DNA from: Verrucomicrobiaceae bacterium
GTDB taxonomy: Bacteria > Pseudomonadota > Gammaproteobacteria > Pseudomonadales > CAMLJR01
Reading direction: 5' to 3'
Assembly: GCA_028293825.1 (NCBI GenBank)
Contig: JAQGNY010000030.1
Location: 1-44,480, forward strand
Length of the DNA stretch: 44,480 bases
The position numbers and the translations under genes are program-made. The notes under the pieces were generated by a model that saw nothing but the letters and a program-made list of their open reading frames with translations, did not search any database and was not told the DNA's origin. Shown piece by piece: positions 25,956-33,844 of the stretch (the stretch's first letter is position 1; each line of letters begins with the position of its first letter).

Positions 25956-26681
25956 CTAGTAGGAAACGTCCGTCGCGGGAATCGGTGCGTGTAAAACGAC
26001 CCAGGCCAACCCGACGGCAAACACGACCACCAGCAATGCAGCAAGCCATGTGCGCGACGAATGGACCGCGTCGGTGTGATCGACATGGTGATGCGGTTTA
26101 TGACCCGTGATCATTGCCTTGATCAGGTTTTCACGCTTGGACAGGCTGTGCGCTAACACTGCAATTACATGAATTGCGATTGCACCTAAAATCCAATAAA
26201 ACAATTGCCGATGCAGCGAAGTGAGCTGCAGGCTGAATTCATTGCTGATGTAGCCGTACAGCGGCCCCACATTGAAAATTTCATCGTTGCCGAACAAACC
26301 CGTTACTGCCTGCACGAGCACAGCCACCAGCAGCGCAATAACCATTAGAGCGCCCAGCGGATTGTGGCCTGCGTAACGCTGCTCGCGCCCGCGCGCCAAA
26401 CCGCGCGCATAGCGCAACGTAGTAATTGGTCCGCGCACGAAATTCCAGAAACGCGCGTGGCGCGTGCCGATTATTCCCCACACGATACGAAATGCCACCA
26501 ACACGATGACCGTGTAGCCACACCAAACGTGATAGCGAAAATAAGCGACGCCCATTTTGTTGGTCACGTATGCTGCGACAATCGCAACAATCAGCGTCCA
26601 ATGAAATATGCGAACTGGCAAGTCCCACACCAGAAACGATTTAGGGGCCGCCGACTGCTTCGAGTCGTCATCGCTAGCCAT
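25956..26681 (-). CDS. Cytochrome b561-family membrane protein
   Basis: A 241-residue inner membrane dihaem cytochrome b. It begins with the family motif VWDLPVRIFHW and has four main membrane segments. Candidate haem-ligand His residues are in IFHW, RYHVW, LHRQLFYW and IAIHVIAV. Such proteins pass electrons from quinol to periplasmic c-type cytochromes. A His-rich loop (HKPHHHVDH) precedes a fifth, C-terminal membrane segment. It lies downstream of a c'-type cytochrome gene, its plausible redox partner, but an intrinsic terminator separates the two. AGAGG immediately after that terminator is its ribosome binding site. Confidence 0.9.
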   Translation of the reverse strand: MASDDDSKQSAAPKSFLVWDLPVRIFHWTLIVAIVAAYVTNKMGVAYFRYHVWCGYTVIVLVAFRIVWGIIGTRHARFWNFVRGPITTLRYARGLARGREQRYAGHNPLGALMVIALLVAVLVQAVTGLFGNDEIFNVGPLYGYISNEFSLQLTSLHRQLFYWILGAIAIHVIAVLAHSLSKRENLIKAMITGHKPHHHVDHTDAVHSSRTWLAALLVVVFAVGLAWVVLHAPIPATDVSY

Positions 26682-26693
26682 TTAAAAAACCTC

Positions 26694-26736
26694 TAAAAAA
26701 AAGACAACACTCCCAGCTCTGAACCGGGAATGTTGT
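26694..26736 (-). terminator. Terminator between cytochrome c' and b561 genes
   Basis: On the minus strand an 11-bp stem with one mismatch (26726-26736 pairing with 26704-26714) is followed, after one C, by eight T. It lies between the cytochrome c' stop (26779) and the b561 start (26681). It should end most c' transcripts, leaving b561 to read-through or an unseen promoter. Confidence 0.8.
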
Positions 26737-26778
26737 GTGCTCAACCGATATTCATCGAAAACAAAACTGAACCTAAAT

Positions 26779-27306
26779 TCATTTCACCTTGAAGGCTTCG
26801 TGACAGCCTTTGCAATCCTGACCGACCGCAGCTGCAGCTGCCTTAAACGCATCGGAAGCAGTTGTTTCTTTCGCACTTACCTGCGCCAATGTGGCAGCGT
26901 GCTCGCGGAATTCTTTTACCTTCTTGTCGAAGCTAGCGCGATCTGTCCAAATTTCCGCCTTGGCTTTGGTATCTGGCAATCCAGTGTTCGAGGCATCAGG
27001 AAAACCCTCGCCCACTAACTCGGAAAGAAACGCAACGCGCGCGGTGCGCTTTTGAATTTCCGCCGCATCGTATTGCGCCTTACCTTGCAACACCTCGCCA
27101 ACCGGCTTGAAGTTATTCGCAATCAACGTAAATACCGCTTTGCGCACTTCAATCGCCTGCCGCGATGGCGATGGACCGGGTGGCGCTGTCTGCGCGTCGG
27201 CGGAAACCGCAAATCCCGCACCCAGAATTAAAATAAAACTCGCACTGAATATTAACGACACGCCAAACTGCTTTACCCGTTCGGTCGCCAGTAGCGGCTG
27301 ATTCAT
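26779..27306 (-). CDS. Cytochrome c' / c556-type protein
   Basis: A 175-residue exported class II cytochrome. I prefer the ATG at 27306 to the one at 27315, because GAGGGG abuts the latter but is well placed for the former. The signal peptide runs to about residue 38 (ending DAQ or nearby). The body is helical, with the class II pattern RKAVFTLIANNFKPVGEV, an AKAEIW block, and the haem site CKGCH nine residues from the C-terminus. It is probably co-regulated with the b561 gene downstream, subject to the intervening terminator. It is paralogous to the divergent cytochrome gene at 27885. Confidence 0.88.
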   Translation of the reverse strand: MNQPLLATERVKQFGVSLIFSASFILILGAGFAVSADAQTAPPGPSPSRQAIEVRKAVFTLIANNFKPVGEVLQGKAQYDAAEIQKRTARVAFLSELVGEGFPDASNTGLPDTKAKAEIWTDRASFDKKVKEFREHAATLAQVSAKETTASDAFKAAAAAVGQDCKGCHEAFKVK

Positions 27307-27884
27307 GAACCCCATCCCCTCTTTCCAGCATCAAATAAAAAAACCTGAATTCGCAACGTCGATAAATGCAGCCGACTTCATACAACGCAAACGATTCAGG
27401 CGCTCGATCTACAACCCCCAAATATCTGATAGCAACTAGCAAGCCAGCTTAAAATGCAGGTGAAATCGCATAAGCTCAGAATCGTTTTGCCTGGTTTTGC
27501 AGTTAAATAAACCCTCAACTCAAGTAAAACGCCCCACTCCTTCAGTGACGTAACTAAGTTGCCGAAAAAGTAAGCGCAGAAATTTTCTCTCTTCGAAATC
27601 ATGTGCTGCAAAAACAACACACCAACAACAGCGCGTTGCTTCTAATCGCACATGAAAATTATGTGTTTAGAAAAAAAGCGGTGTCGTTTAAAGAAAACAG
27701 CCCGCACAGCCGCTTTATCCACACATTTTTCAATGGCACACAGCGTGCATCGCTGTGCCGATGGAGTTGATAGAGCGATCAAGTCGGCAGCAATGCCGAT
27801 CAACGGCACGCGTCGCTCACGACACCGTTTCTTTTCAACAATTTATTCACCAAACCTATTCACCTGCTCACCAAGGGAAGTGCA
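27307..27884. other. Divergent promoter region of two c'-type cytochromes
   Basis: This 578-base gap is one of the two longest in the window. It lies between divergently transcribed paralogous cytochrome genes, so both promoters must be inside. Short open frames (for example 27652-27888 plus and 27396-27620 minus) lack ribosome binding sites and recognisable sequence. I see no repeat or RNA gene. Confidence 0.5.
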
Positions 27885-28382
27885 ATGAAGATTAAGCATC
27901 TAGTTATTGGCTGCAGCGTATTGCTGTCAGCTCATAGCGCAATGGCGCAACAAAAACCGGAAGATGTTATTCGTAACAGACAGGCAACTTTCAATGTTAT
28001 TGCCGCGAATGTCGGTCGCATCAAAGCGAATCTCGATGGCGATTACAAAAAAGATCAGGTGGTTAAGGCAGCGGCCGTCATTCAGGCTATAGCTAATGCT
28101 GGGCTTAATTCGCTCTTCGTCGCCGGCACCGATAAAGGCGTGGGTTATCATGAATCGCAAGCGAAAGCCGAGTTGTTCGATCCAGCCAACAGCAAAAAAG
28201 TTGATGAGGTCGTCGACAATTTTAATGAGCAGGCTAACCAACTGGCATTGCTGACCACTATTGGCGACAAAGCGGCGGTACAAGCTCAATTCGGCAAATT
28301 CCGCGCAACCTGCAAAGCGTGCCACGATAGCTTCCGCGTAGATTCGACCGCAGCCACTCCGGCTCCGGCACCTGCGAAGTAA
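27885..28382 (+). CDS. Cytochrome c' / c556-type protein
   Basis: A 165-residue exported class II cytochrome. The signal peptide covers residues 1-21 (ending AMA). The pattern RQATFNVIAANVGRIKANL parallels the neighbour at 26779. A helical body and SQAKAELFD block precede the haem site CKACH. Unlike its paralogue it has a C-terminal Ala/Pro/Thr tail of about 17 residues after the haem site. The ribosome binding site is GGGAAG. It is monocistronic, followed by a strong terminator. Confidence 0.88.
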   Translation: MKIKHLVIGCSVLLSAHSAMAQQKPEDVIRNRQATFNVIAANVGRIKANLDGDYKKDQVVKAAAVIQAIANAGLNSLFVAGTDKGVGYHESQAKAELFDPANSKKVDEVVDNFNEQANQLALLTTIGDKAAVQAQFGKFRATCKACHDSFRVDSTAATPAPAPAK

Positions 28383-28417
28383 TAATTTTTATAGCTTGAT
28401 CGGATACGTTGTGAAAT

Positions 28418-28450
28418 AAAAAAAGGAAGCCGCTAACCGGCTTCCTTTTT
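28418..28450. terminator. Bidirectional terminator
   Basis: A perfect stem with core GGAAGCCG / CGGCTTCC, flanked by A7 on the left and T6 on the right, lies between the convergent cytochrome and dienelactone hydrolase genes. Confidence 0.93.
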
Positions 28451-28535
28451 TATTGTTCGCTTTCTGTGACTATTTTCTAAAACTGCACTGATTGTAAATC
28501 TCTACTTCGACGTTATTAACCGCGTACCTTAAAGC

Positions 28536-29426
28536 TTACGCGCGCAGGTGTGCGTTAAAAAAAGCGACAGTGCGCTGCCAGGCTAATTTCGCCGCAGCTT
28601 CGTCGTAGCGCGGCGTAGTGTCGTTATTAAAGCCATGCTGCACGCCTGCGTAGACAAACGCTTCATATTTAACCCCGGCTGCCTTTAAAGCGGTTTCATA
28701 AGCAGGCCAACCGCTATTGATGCGCTCGTCATCGCCGGCATAGTGAATCAGCAAAGGGGCTTTTATTTTCGCGGTGTCCTCGGCATTAGGCTGCGCGCCG
28801 TAAAACGGCACCGCTGCCGCAAGATCGGGAATACGCGTGGCGAGGAAATTGGTAACGCCACCGCCGTAACAAAAACCGGTGGCGCCGACTTTACCGTTAC
28901 CTTCAGGCAACGCTTTTAAGTATGCCGCCGCCGCTAAAAAATCTTCACGGGTTTTAGTCTGGTCCAGCTTAGGAAACAATTCACGGGCTTTATCTTCATC
29001 GCCGGGATAACCGCCGAGGGGAAATAATGCATCCGGCGCGAACGCGATGAAATTATCCAGCGCGAGACGACGTGCGATATCGGCGATATGCGGATTCAAA
29101 CCGCGGTTTTCATGAATCACCAATACTGTCGGCAATTTACCTTTTGCCTTTGCCGGCTTCACTAAATAGCCGCGCAATGTGCCATAACCCTGTGGCGATG
29201 GAATTTCGATATAGCGCGCGACGATACGCGGATCGCTATCGGCAACCTGTTCTGCTTCTGCGAACTGTGGGCTCAACGCCGATAGCAATCCAGCTGCGGT
29301 AATACCGCCAACTGCAAACTTAGTCGCACCATCTAAAAATCCGCGCCGGCTTAATTGCCCATGCAAGTATTTATCGAATAATTTCAGCACTTCCGGATCA
29401 AAATCTTTTGCCGTTTTACGCGTCAT
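28536..29426 (-). CDS. Dienelactone hydrolase family protein, Tat exported
   Basis: A 296-residue alpha/beta hydrolase. I chose the ATG at 29426 because GCGGGGAT lies upstream of it; the ATG at 29444 has no site. A twin-arginine signal (SRRGFLDGATKF) is set about 25 residues in, after a charged segment. The hydrolase domain has HENRGLNPHIADIARRLA, the nucleophile motif GFCYGGG, the acid GDDERI and the His of VQHGFNN, giving the Cys-Asp-His triad of dienelactone hydrolases. Exported members of this kind are common, with undefined substrates. TatA is encoded 180 bases upstream on the same strand. Confidence 0.9.
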   Translation of the reverse strand: MTRKTAKDFDPEVLKLFDKYLHGQLSRRGFLDGATKFAVGGITAAGLLSALSPQFAEAEQVADSDPRIVARYIEIPSPQGYGTLRGYLVKPAKAKGKLPTVLVIHENRGLNPHIADIARRLALDNFIAFAPDALFPLGGYPGDEDKARELFPKLDQTKTREDFLAAAAYLKALPEGNGKVGATGFCYGGGVTNFLATRIPDLAAAVPFYGAQPNAEDTAKIKAPLLIHYAGDDERINSGWPAYETALKAAGVKYEAFVYAGVQHGFNNDTTPRYDEAAAKLAWQRTVAFFNAHLRA

Positions 29427-29465
29427 GTCACTGTATCCCCGCATCCATTTTTTGAAAGAGTGTGT

Positions 29466-29482
29466 GGCGTTACTTTAACGCC
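29466..29482. repeat. Perfect 7-bp inverted repeat upstream of the hydrolase gene
   Basis: GGCGTTA and TAACGCC are separated by CTT. The repeat sits between tatA and the dienelactone hydrolase gene, about 40 bases upstream of the hydrolase start. It could be a small operator or a weak tatA terminator; no T tract follows. Confidence 0.4.
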
Positions 29483-29606
29483 TGAAATAAATTTAGCGAT
29501 TTTTGAACAGAATAAAATGCTGACAGAGTGAAAGGTTTTAATCTGCATTAAATAAAGAGAAATCAGGGCTATTGAACTTCGTGAATACGTCTTGCATTTC
29601 TGCCAA

Positions 29607-29825
29607 TCAAGAAGCAACGTGCTCGTGTGCTTTCACCTGCTCGATCGCCGGCTCTATAACTAAACCAGTTTCGTTTTGCTTTTGCACAAGCTTGTCGTCA
29701 CCGATATTCGCCTTAAATCCTTTAATCGCGGAGCCGAGGTCACTGCCGAAATCCTTTAAGCGGCGAGATCCAAACAATAAAAACACGATGGCTAAAACCA
29801 CTAACAATTCGCCAAGCCTGCCCAT
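29607..29825 (-). CDS. tatA: Twin-arginine translocase TatA/TatE-type subunit
   Basis: A 72-residue protein with one N-terminal membrane helix (about residues 5-19, [14 protein letters not shown]) and the hinge and amphipathic helix typical of TatA ([21 protein letters not shown]). The acidic/polar tail is normal. TatA oligomerises to form the Tat export pore. tatB and tatC are absent from the window, so this is either a second TatA/TatE or a relocated tatA. The Tat substrates encoded at 28536 and 21667 are neighbours. It sits alone on the minus strand. Confidence 0.9.
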   Translation of the reverse strand: MGRLGELLVVLAIVFLLFGSRRLKDFGSDLGSAIKGFKANIGDDKLVQKQNETGLVIEPAIEQVKAHEHVAS

Positions 29826-30005
29826 AAACCGTTCTCCACTGAACTATTTTTCGAGTTCGATTAATAGCCTTTTTTTGGAAGTGCCGCGCTCATAGCGAAA
29901 CAGCGACGCCTATGTAATTACTTAATTGTTGAGTAGCGCCCGAATTCTTGAGTAGCCACTTATTTTTATGCAACCAATTAACCCTTGAGTAACAATTTAA
30001 TTAAA

Positions 30006-30039
30006 GAAGGAGTAATGAGCCTCAGCGCATTACTCCTTC
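30006..30039 (-). terminator. Terminator of the sulfate-binding protein gene
   Basis: A perfect 12-bp stem (GAAGGAGTAATG / CATTACTCCTTC) with a 10-base loop lies 38 bases past the stop codon. On the minus strand it is followed by TTTAATTAAATT. Confidence 0.8.
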
Positions 30040-30076
30040 ATCGATACCCTTTCTTCTTCCGAATTCGAGTAGAAAA

Positions 30077-31141
30077 TTATTTAACGTAGATTTGATCGAA
30101 GATACCGCCATCGGCAAAATGTGCTGCTGTTGCTTTCGGCCACGAACCGAACACTTCATCCAGTGTAAACAGTGGGAATTTTTTCAAGCGGGCGAGATCA
30201 GCCTTGTCGGCAAACTCAGGCTTGATTGGACGATAGAAGTTTTGCGCCGCGATTTTCTGTGCTTCTGGCGAATACAGATATTCGAGATACGCTTTCGCTT
30301 CAACTTCGGTGCCGTGCGCTTTGGCATTGGCATCAACTACCGCTACCGGAGGTTCGGCCAAAATACTGATCGATGGAATCACGATATCGAATTTTTCAGC
30401 GCCGAACTCTTTCAGCGATAAAAACGCTTCGTTTTCCCAAGCGATCAATACATCGCCTTGACCGCGTTCAGCAAAAGTAACTGTTGAGCCGCGAGCACCT
30501 GAATCCAATACCGGAACATGTTTGTATAAATCGGAAATATAGGCCTGCGCTTTTTTCTGCGCCGCTACTACTTTCGGATCGTTTGGATTCTTAAGCGCGC
30601 CAAGATCGCCTAATTCATGTTTCAGCGCCCAGCCCCATGCCGCCAGATAATTCCAGCGTGCACCACCGGATGTTTTTGGGTTCGCAGTAATTACAGATAC
30701 GTCCGGCTTAACCAGGTCGCCCCAATCCTTGATGTTTTTCGGATTGCCTTTGCGAACAAGAAACACAATTGTCGACGTATACGGTGCACTGTTATTCGGC
30801 AATTTAGATTGCCAATCGGCTGGGATTTTTTTGCTTATGTTAGCGATGGCATTAATATCGTCAGCCAATGCCAGCGTTACTACATCGGCACCCAAACCAT
30901 CGATAACCGAGCGTGCTTGCTTGCCGGAACCACCGTGCGATTGATTTACCTTAACGGTGTCGCCTGTTTTGGCTTTCCAGTAAGTGGCAAACGCCGGGTT
31001 GTAAGCTTCGTACAATTCGCGAGTCGGATCGTAAGAGACGTTCAGCAATGTAACGTCTTTCGCCGTAGCAACACCGCTACCGGCGATTGCACCCCAGAGA
31101 ACTACAGCAGAAATAATATTTTTTTTAAATGTTACGGACAT
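30077..31141 (-). CDS. sbp: Periplasmic sulfate-binding protein (Sbp/CysP type)
   Basis: A 354-residue periplasmic solute-binding protein of the sulfate ABC transporter. I chose the ATG at 31141, seven bases after AGAGG and at the start of a signal peptide (residues 1-27, ending ATA). The frame open to 31234 would run through the exbD terminator. Sulfate-binding signatures are [59 protein letters not shown] and [11 protein letters not shown]. Length is normal. The permease and ATPase genes (cysT, cysW, cysA) are not nearby, so it must work with a transporter encoded elsewhere. Confidence 0.93.
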   Translation of the reverse strand: MSVTFKKNIISAVVLWGAIAGSGVATAKDVTLLNVSYDPTRELYEAYNPAFATYWKAKTGDTVKVNQSHGGSGKQARSVIDGLGADVVTLALADDINAIANISKKIPADWQSKLPNNSAPYTSTIVFLVRKGNPKNIKDWGDLVKPDVSVITANPKTSGGARWNYLAAWGWALKHELGDLGALKNPNDPKVVAAQKKAQAYISDLYKHVPVLDSGARGSTVTFAERGQGDVLIAWENEAFLSLKEFGAEKFDIVIPSISILAEPPVAVVDANAKAHGTEVEAKAYLEYLYSPEAQKIAAQNFYRPIKPEFADKADLARLKKFPLFTLDEVFGSWPKATAAHFADGGIFDQIYVK

Positions 31142-31182
31142 TATATTTCCTCTAGTCGTTTCAAAAATTTCACATGACAAAA

Positions 31183-31206
31183 CCGTTAACCAGAAAAGGT
31201 TAACGG
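31183..31206 (-). terminator. Terminator of the tonB-exbB-exbD operon
   Basis: A perfect 9-bp stem (CCGTTAACC / GGTTAACGG) with a 6-base loop is followed by TTTTGT on the minus strand. It lies 74 bases after the exbD stop and before the sbp start. Confidence 0.7.
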
Positions 31207-31279
31207 ATTGACCCGAAATTAAATTAGCGCACAAATGTTAAAGAATTATTTCTTTCCGATACTAATTCAGGCTGCGAAT

Positions 31280-31687
31280 TTAATTCGGATTGGTAAGAAC
31301 CGATAAGCGACTAACACCAGCGCGCTCGATCGCTGCCATTACTTTTGCGACGGAACCATAAGGCACCGTGTCGTCTGCCTGCAGATTTAATGTCAGCTCG
31401 GCATTTTCCGCCTTCAACGATCGCAATTGCGGCTCGACTGCTTCCTGCGCAATCAACTCTCGGTTGAGATAAACCAAGCCCTGCGCATCGAGACTGATCG
31501 TCACCGCTTTAATATCATTGGGCGGCGCGGTCGCTGCAGTTTTCGGCAAATTGACGTGCACCGCATTGCTCATCGCTGGCGCCGTAACAATAAATGCGAC
31601 GAGCAGTACCAGCATCACATCGACCAGCGGCGTGATATTAATTTCGCTTAATACGCCGTCGCTGTCGCCAGAAGTATTAAAGGCCAT
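31280..31687 (-). CDS. exbD: ExbD/TolR-family energy transducer subunit
   Basis: A 135-residue inner membrane protein with one N-terminal membrane helix that contains the proton-relay Asp (INITPLVDVMLVLLVAFI). It has a periplasmic domain ending SRLSVLTNPN. It pairs with ExbB to drive TonB using the proton gradient. The start codon overlaps the exbB stop by one base (TAATG), so translation is coupled. It is the last gene of the tonB-exbB-exbD operon. TolR is the alternative, but the tonB context favours ExbD. Confidence 0.92.
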   Translation of the reverse strand: MAFNTSGDSDGVLSEINITPLVDVMLVLLVAFIVTAPAMSNAVHVNLPKTAATAPPNDIKAVTISLDAQGLVYLNRELIAQEAVEPQLRSLKAENAELTLNLQADDTVPYGSVAKVMAAIERAGVSRLSVLTNPN

Positions 31688-32418
31688 TACGCAAACACCT
31701 CGCCGTTATTTGAAACACCTTTCACTGCGCCGCTTTCTTTACCCGACGCGCCATTTTGCACGGCACTGCCTTTCTGCAGGCGGAATTGGCTGCGCTGCGC
31801 AAGGTTCACTAATTCGGTGGCAAAATCTTCGAGATCCGCGCCGATTAATTTCAAGCGACGAATAAAGAAGTTGTACGCGAGTACCGCTGGCACCGCCACG
31901 GCAATACCGATACCGGTGGCGATAAGCGCATCACCAATCGGGCCGGCAACCACGTCGAGACTGGCCGAACCTTTTTGACCGATATCGTGCAGCGCATGCA
32001 TGATGCCCCACACCGTGCCGAACAGACCGACAAACGGCGCGGTGCTGCCAATACTGGCGAGAATGGCAAGGCCGCTATCCAACGAATGACGCTCGCGCTG
32101 TAATTGCTGGCGCAAGTAACGTTCGAGAACATCCTGACGCTCACCGCTGTGCTCGAGGTCATTAGCTACGTCTGCTTCGCGCAGCGCACCGAAACCAACT
32201 TTAGCTAAACGACTTGCAGGACTATCACCTTCATCTACTGCAACAGCGGCATTTAAATTAGCTGCACCCCAAAATGCTTTTTTGTAACGATTATTAGCCG
32301 CTTTAACGCGCGTTTGCTGAACCCCTTTCACCAAAATTAATAACCACGTGGCAATAGAGAATAAACCCAGCAGCCATAACGTCCCGTTGTGAATCAGTGC
32401 AGTAGAATTATCAAACAT
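31687..32418 (-). CDS. exbB: ExbB/TolQ-family proton channel subunit
   Basis: A 243-residue inner membrane protein of the MotA/TolQ/ExbB family with three membrane segments: about residues 10-30; 120-145, in GLAILASIGSTAPFVGLFGTVWGIMHA; and 160-190, in GDALIATGIGIAVAVPAVLAYN. The Thr/Gly-rich motifs match the proton-conducting helices of ExbB. GAGG lies upstream of the ATG. It starts 10 bases after tonB and couples to exbD. Confidence 0.93.
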   Translation of the reverse strand: MFDNSTALIHNGTLWLLGLFSIATWLLILVKGVQQTRVKAANNRYKKAFWGAANLNAAVAVDEGDSPASRLAKVGFGALREADVANDLEHSGERQDVLERYLRQQLQRERHSLDSGLAILASIGSTAPFVGLFGTVWGIMHALHDIGQKGSASLDVVAGPIGDALIATGIGIAVAVPAVLAYNFFIRRLKLIGADLEDFATELVNLAQRSQFRLQKGSAVQNGASGKESGAVKGVSNNGEVFA

Positions 32419-32428
32419 AACAACAACC

Positions 32429-33214
32429 TCAAGTTTCTAAGTTAAATTCAATTGGAAAACTTACCCATCCCTCGATTGGATCATCGCCCCGCTTCGCGGG
32501 TACGAATTTCCATCCCTGCACAGCGGCCAGCGCTGCATCGTCCAGCACTTTTTTACCACTGCTCTTTTCAAGCGTAATCGTCGCTGGCCGTCCGTCCGGC
32601 TGCACCAGCACGCGCAAATGAACGGTGCCTTGCCAACCTTGACGCAACGCCACAGCCGGATACGTCGGCGGTGGATTATTTAAATAACTCGCATCGGCGC
32701 GCGCTGCGGTTACTTTCTCGCTCACCACCGGAGCCGGTGGCGGGCCTTCCTGCACAGCAACAACATTGGTGGTATCACTGACTGTTTGCGGGACAACGTT
32801 TTGAACCACTGGAATCGTTGGTGCTTTAACTATCTTCTGCACGACCGGTTTAGGCGGCTCAATTTTAGGAGGCGGTGGCGGCGGCGGCGGTGTCGAAAAA
32901 ACGATTTCAACCGGCTCAGGTTTCGGTGGAGCGATTATTTGAGAGGGCGGTAGATGTGCCAGAGTCCACGCTGCCACCAAATGAATCCCGATTGCTGCGA
33001 TACCGAAAATAGCGAATTCGATACGCTTTTTCGGCGGCTCCAACACATCGTGATCGCGAAAATAATCCGAAGGAACTACAACCGGCGCCTCGACTTTCAT
33101 CGGCGTAACTAATTTTAACTTGGCTTTGCTCGCGGCCTTATCTTGACGGATAGCCTGACGGTGCCGCCTAGAGTCGTGTGCTAAAGAATCCTGCCAAGAA
33201 GAGTGCAAACTCAT
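32429..33214 (-). CDS. tonB: TonB energy transducer with long cytoplasmic N-terminus
   Basis: A 261-residue TonB. I chose the ATG at 33214, which is preceded by GGGGGAAAGGG; the frame is open to 33241. Unusually, about 64 polar, basic residues precede the single membrane helix (about 66-85, containing His78 in GIHLVAA), where typical TonB has a short N-terminus. A periplasmic Pro-rich spacer follows, with an eight-Pro run and PKPEPVEIVF and PPKIEPPKP blocks. The C-terminal TonB domain has YPAVALRQGWQGTVHLRVLVQPDGRP and ends VQGWKFVPAKRGDDPIEGWVSFPIEF. It should energise receptors such as the three encoded at 5351-14174. Confidence 0.92.
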   Translation of the reverse strand: MSLHSSWQDSLAHDSRRHRQAIRQDKAASKAKLKLVTPMKVEAPVVVPSDYFRDHDVLEPPKKRIEFAIFGIAAIGIHLVAAWTLAHLPPSQIIAPPKPEPVEIVFSTPPPPPPPPKIEPPKPVVQKIVKAPTIPVVQNVVPQTVSDTTNVVAVQEGPPPAPVVSEKVTAARADASYLNNPPPTYPAVALRQGWQGTVHLRVLVQPDGRPATITLEKSSGKKVLDDAALAAVQGWKFVPAKRGDDPIEGWVSFPIEFNLET

Positions 33215-33844
33215 CGCCCTTTCCCCCAATTTAAAAATCAATGTGGAGTACCTAGAGCAGGCGGCATACCAACAAATGCAAACAGCTAATTCTAAAAAGA
33301 TTTTCTATTTTTATTAGCGATGACCGATAAGCCAACTGTCTCTTAAGCAACAATTTATCGGAAATCATTGCTGGCTCAGAGTCACAAAACTGTTCGGAGA
33401 GGCCCAGCTTTAAAATTATTTTTCTGATTTTATTAAAATCTTTATACGGCGGAGAACCAAAACACGCTCGTTATCCATTAACACTAAAAAACCGCAACAC
33501 ATTGTGTAATAAGCTAATTACTTTTTTGAAAACCCAATCGCCGATAAAACATGCTGATCAACCAACATCGAATCAACAGAAAGTGCTGGAATTTCAGCAG
33601 CAATTGTTGATTTGTATTCATAGCCCGCACACACCGGCACTAACCATGTGGTGCATTTATTGCTCAGGGTCATCCTCCTGCTTTTCTCTAAACCTATTGC
33701 GCTTTTCGCAATGGGACGATTCGTTACTGGACTGTTCGTAATCGAGCGATTCATCACAGAGAAAGCATCGACAATCAATTTCTTATTTTTTAAACCTAGC
33801 GTGTCGACATTAAATAAATCGACTGCGCGTATTGATAGCGAAAC
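33215..33844. other. Divergent region between tonB and the RND operon
   Basis: This 630-base gap has no supported gene. Open frames such as 33502-33741 on the plus strand lack ribosome binding sites and recognisable sequence. It must contain the promoters for tonB (leftward) and the RND operon (rightward). A transcriptional regulator, common beside RND operons, is not present. Confidence 0.5.

Noticed and set aside
25809-25994. 61-codon open frame on the plus strand
   Set aside because: No ribosome binding site, no recognisable features, and it runs into the opposite-strand b561 gene.
27652-27888. 78-codon open frame upstream of the cytochrome at 27885
   Set aside because: Arg/Lys/Cys-rich random composition, no ribosome binding site, and its end overlaps the cytochrome start.
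29930-29995. Three copies of TTGAGTA in the tatA-sbp gap
   Set aside because: Only seven bases each with uneven spacing in AT-rich DNA; not strong enough to call an operator.
33502-33741. 79-codon open frame in the tonB-RND gap
   Set aside because: No ribosome binding site and no resemblance to any protein family; likely chance.
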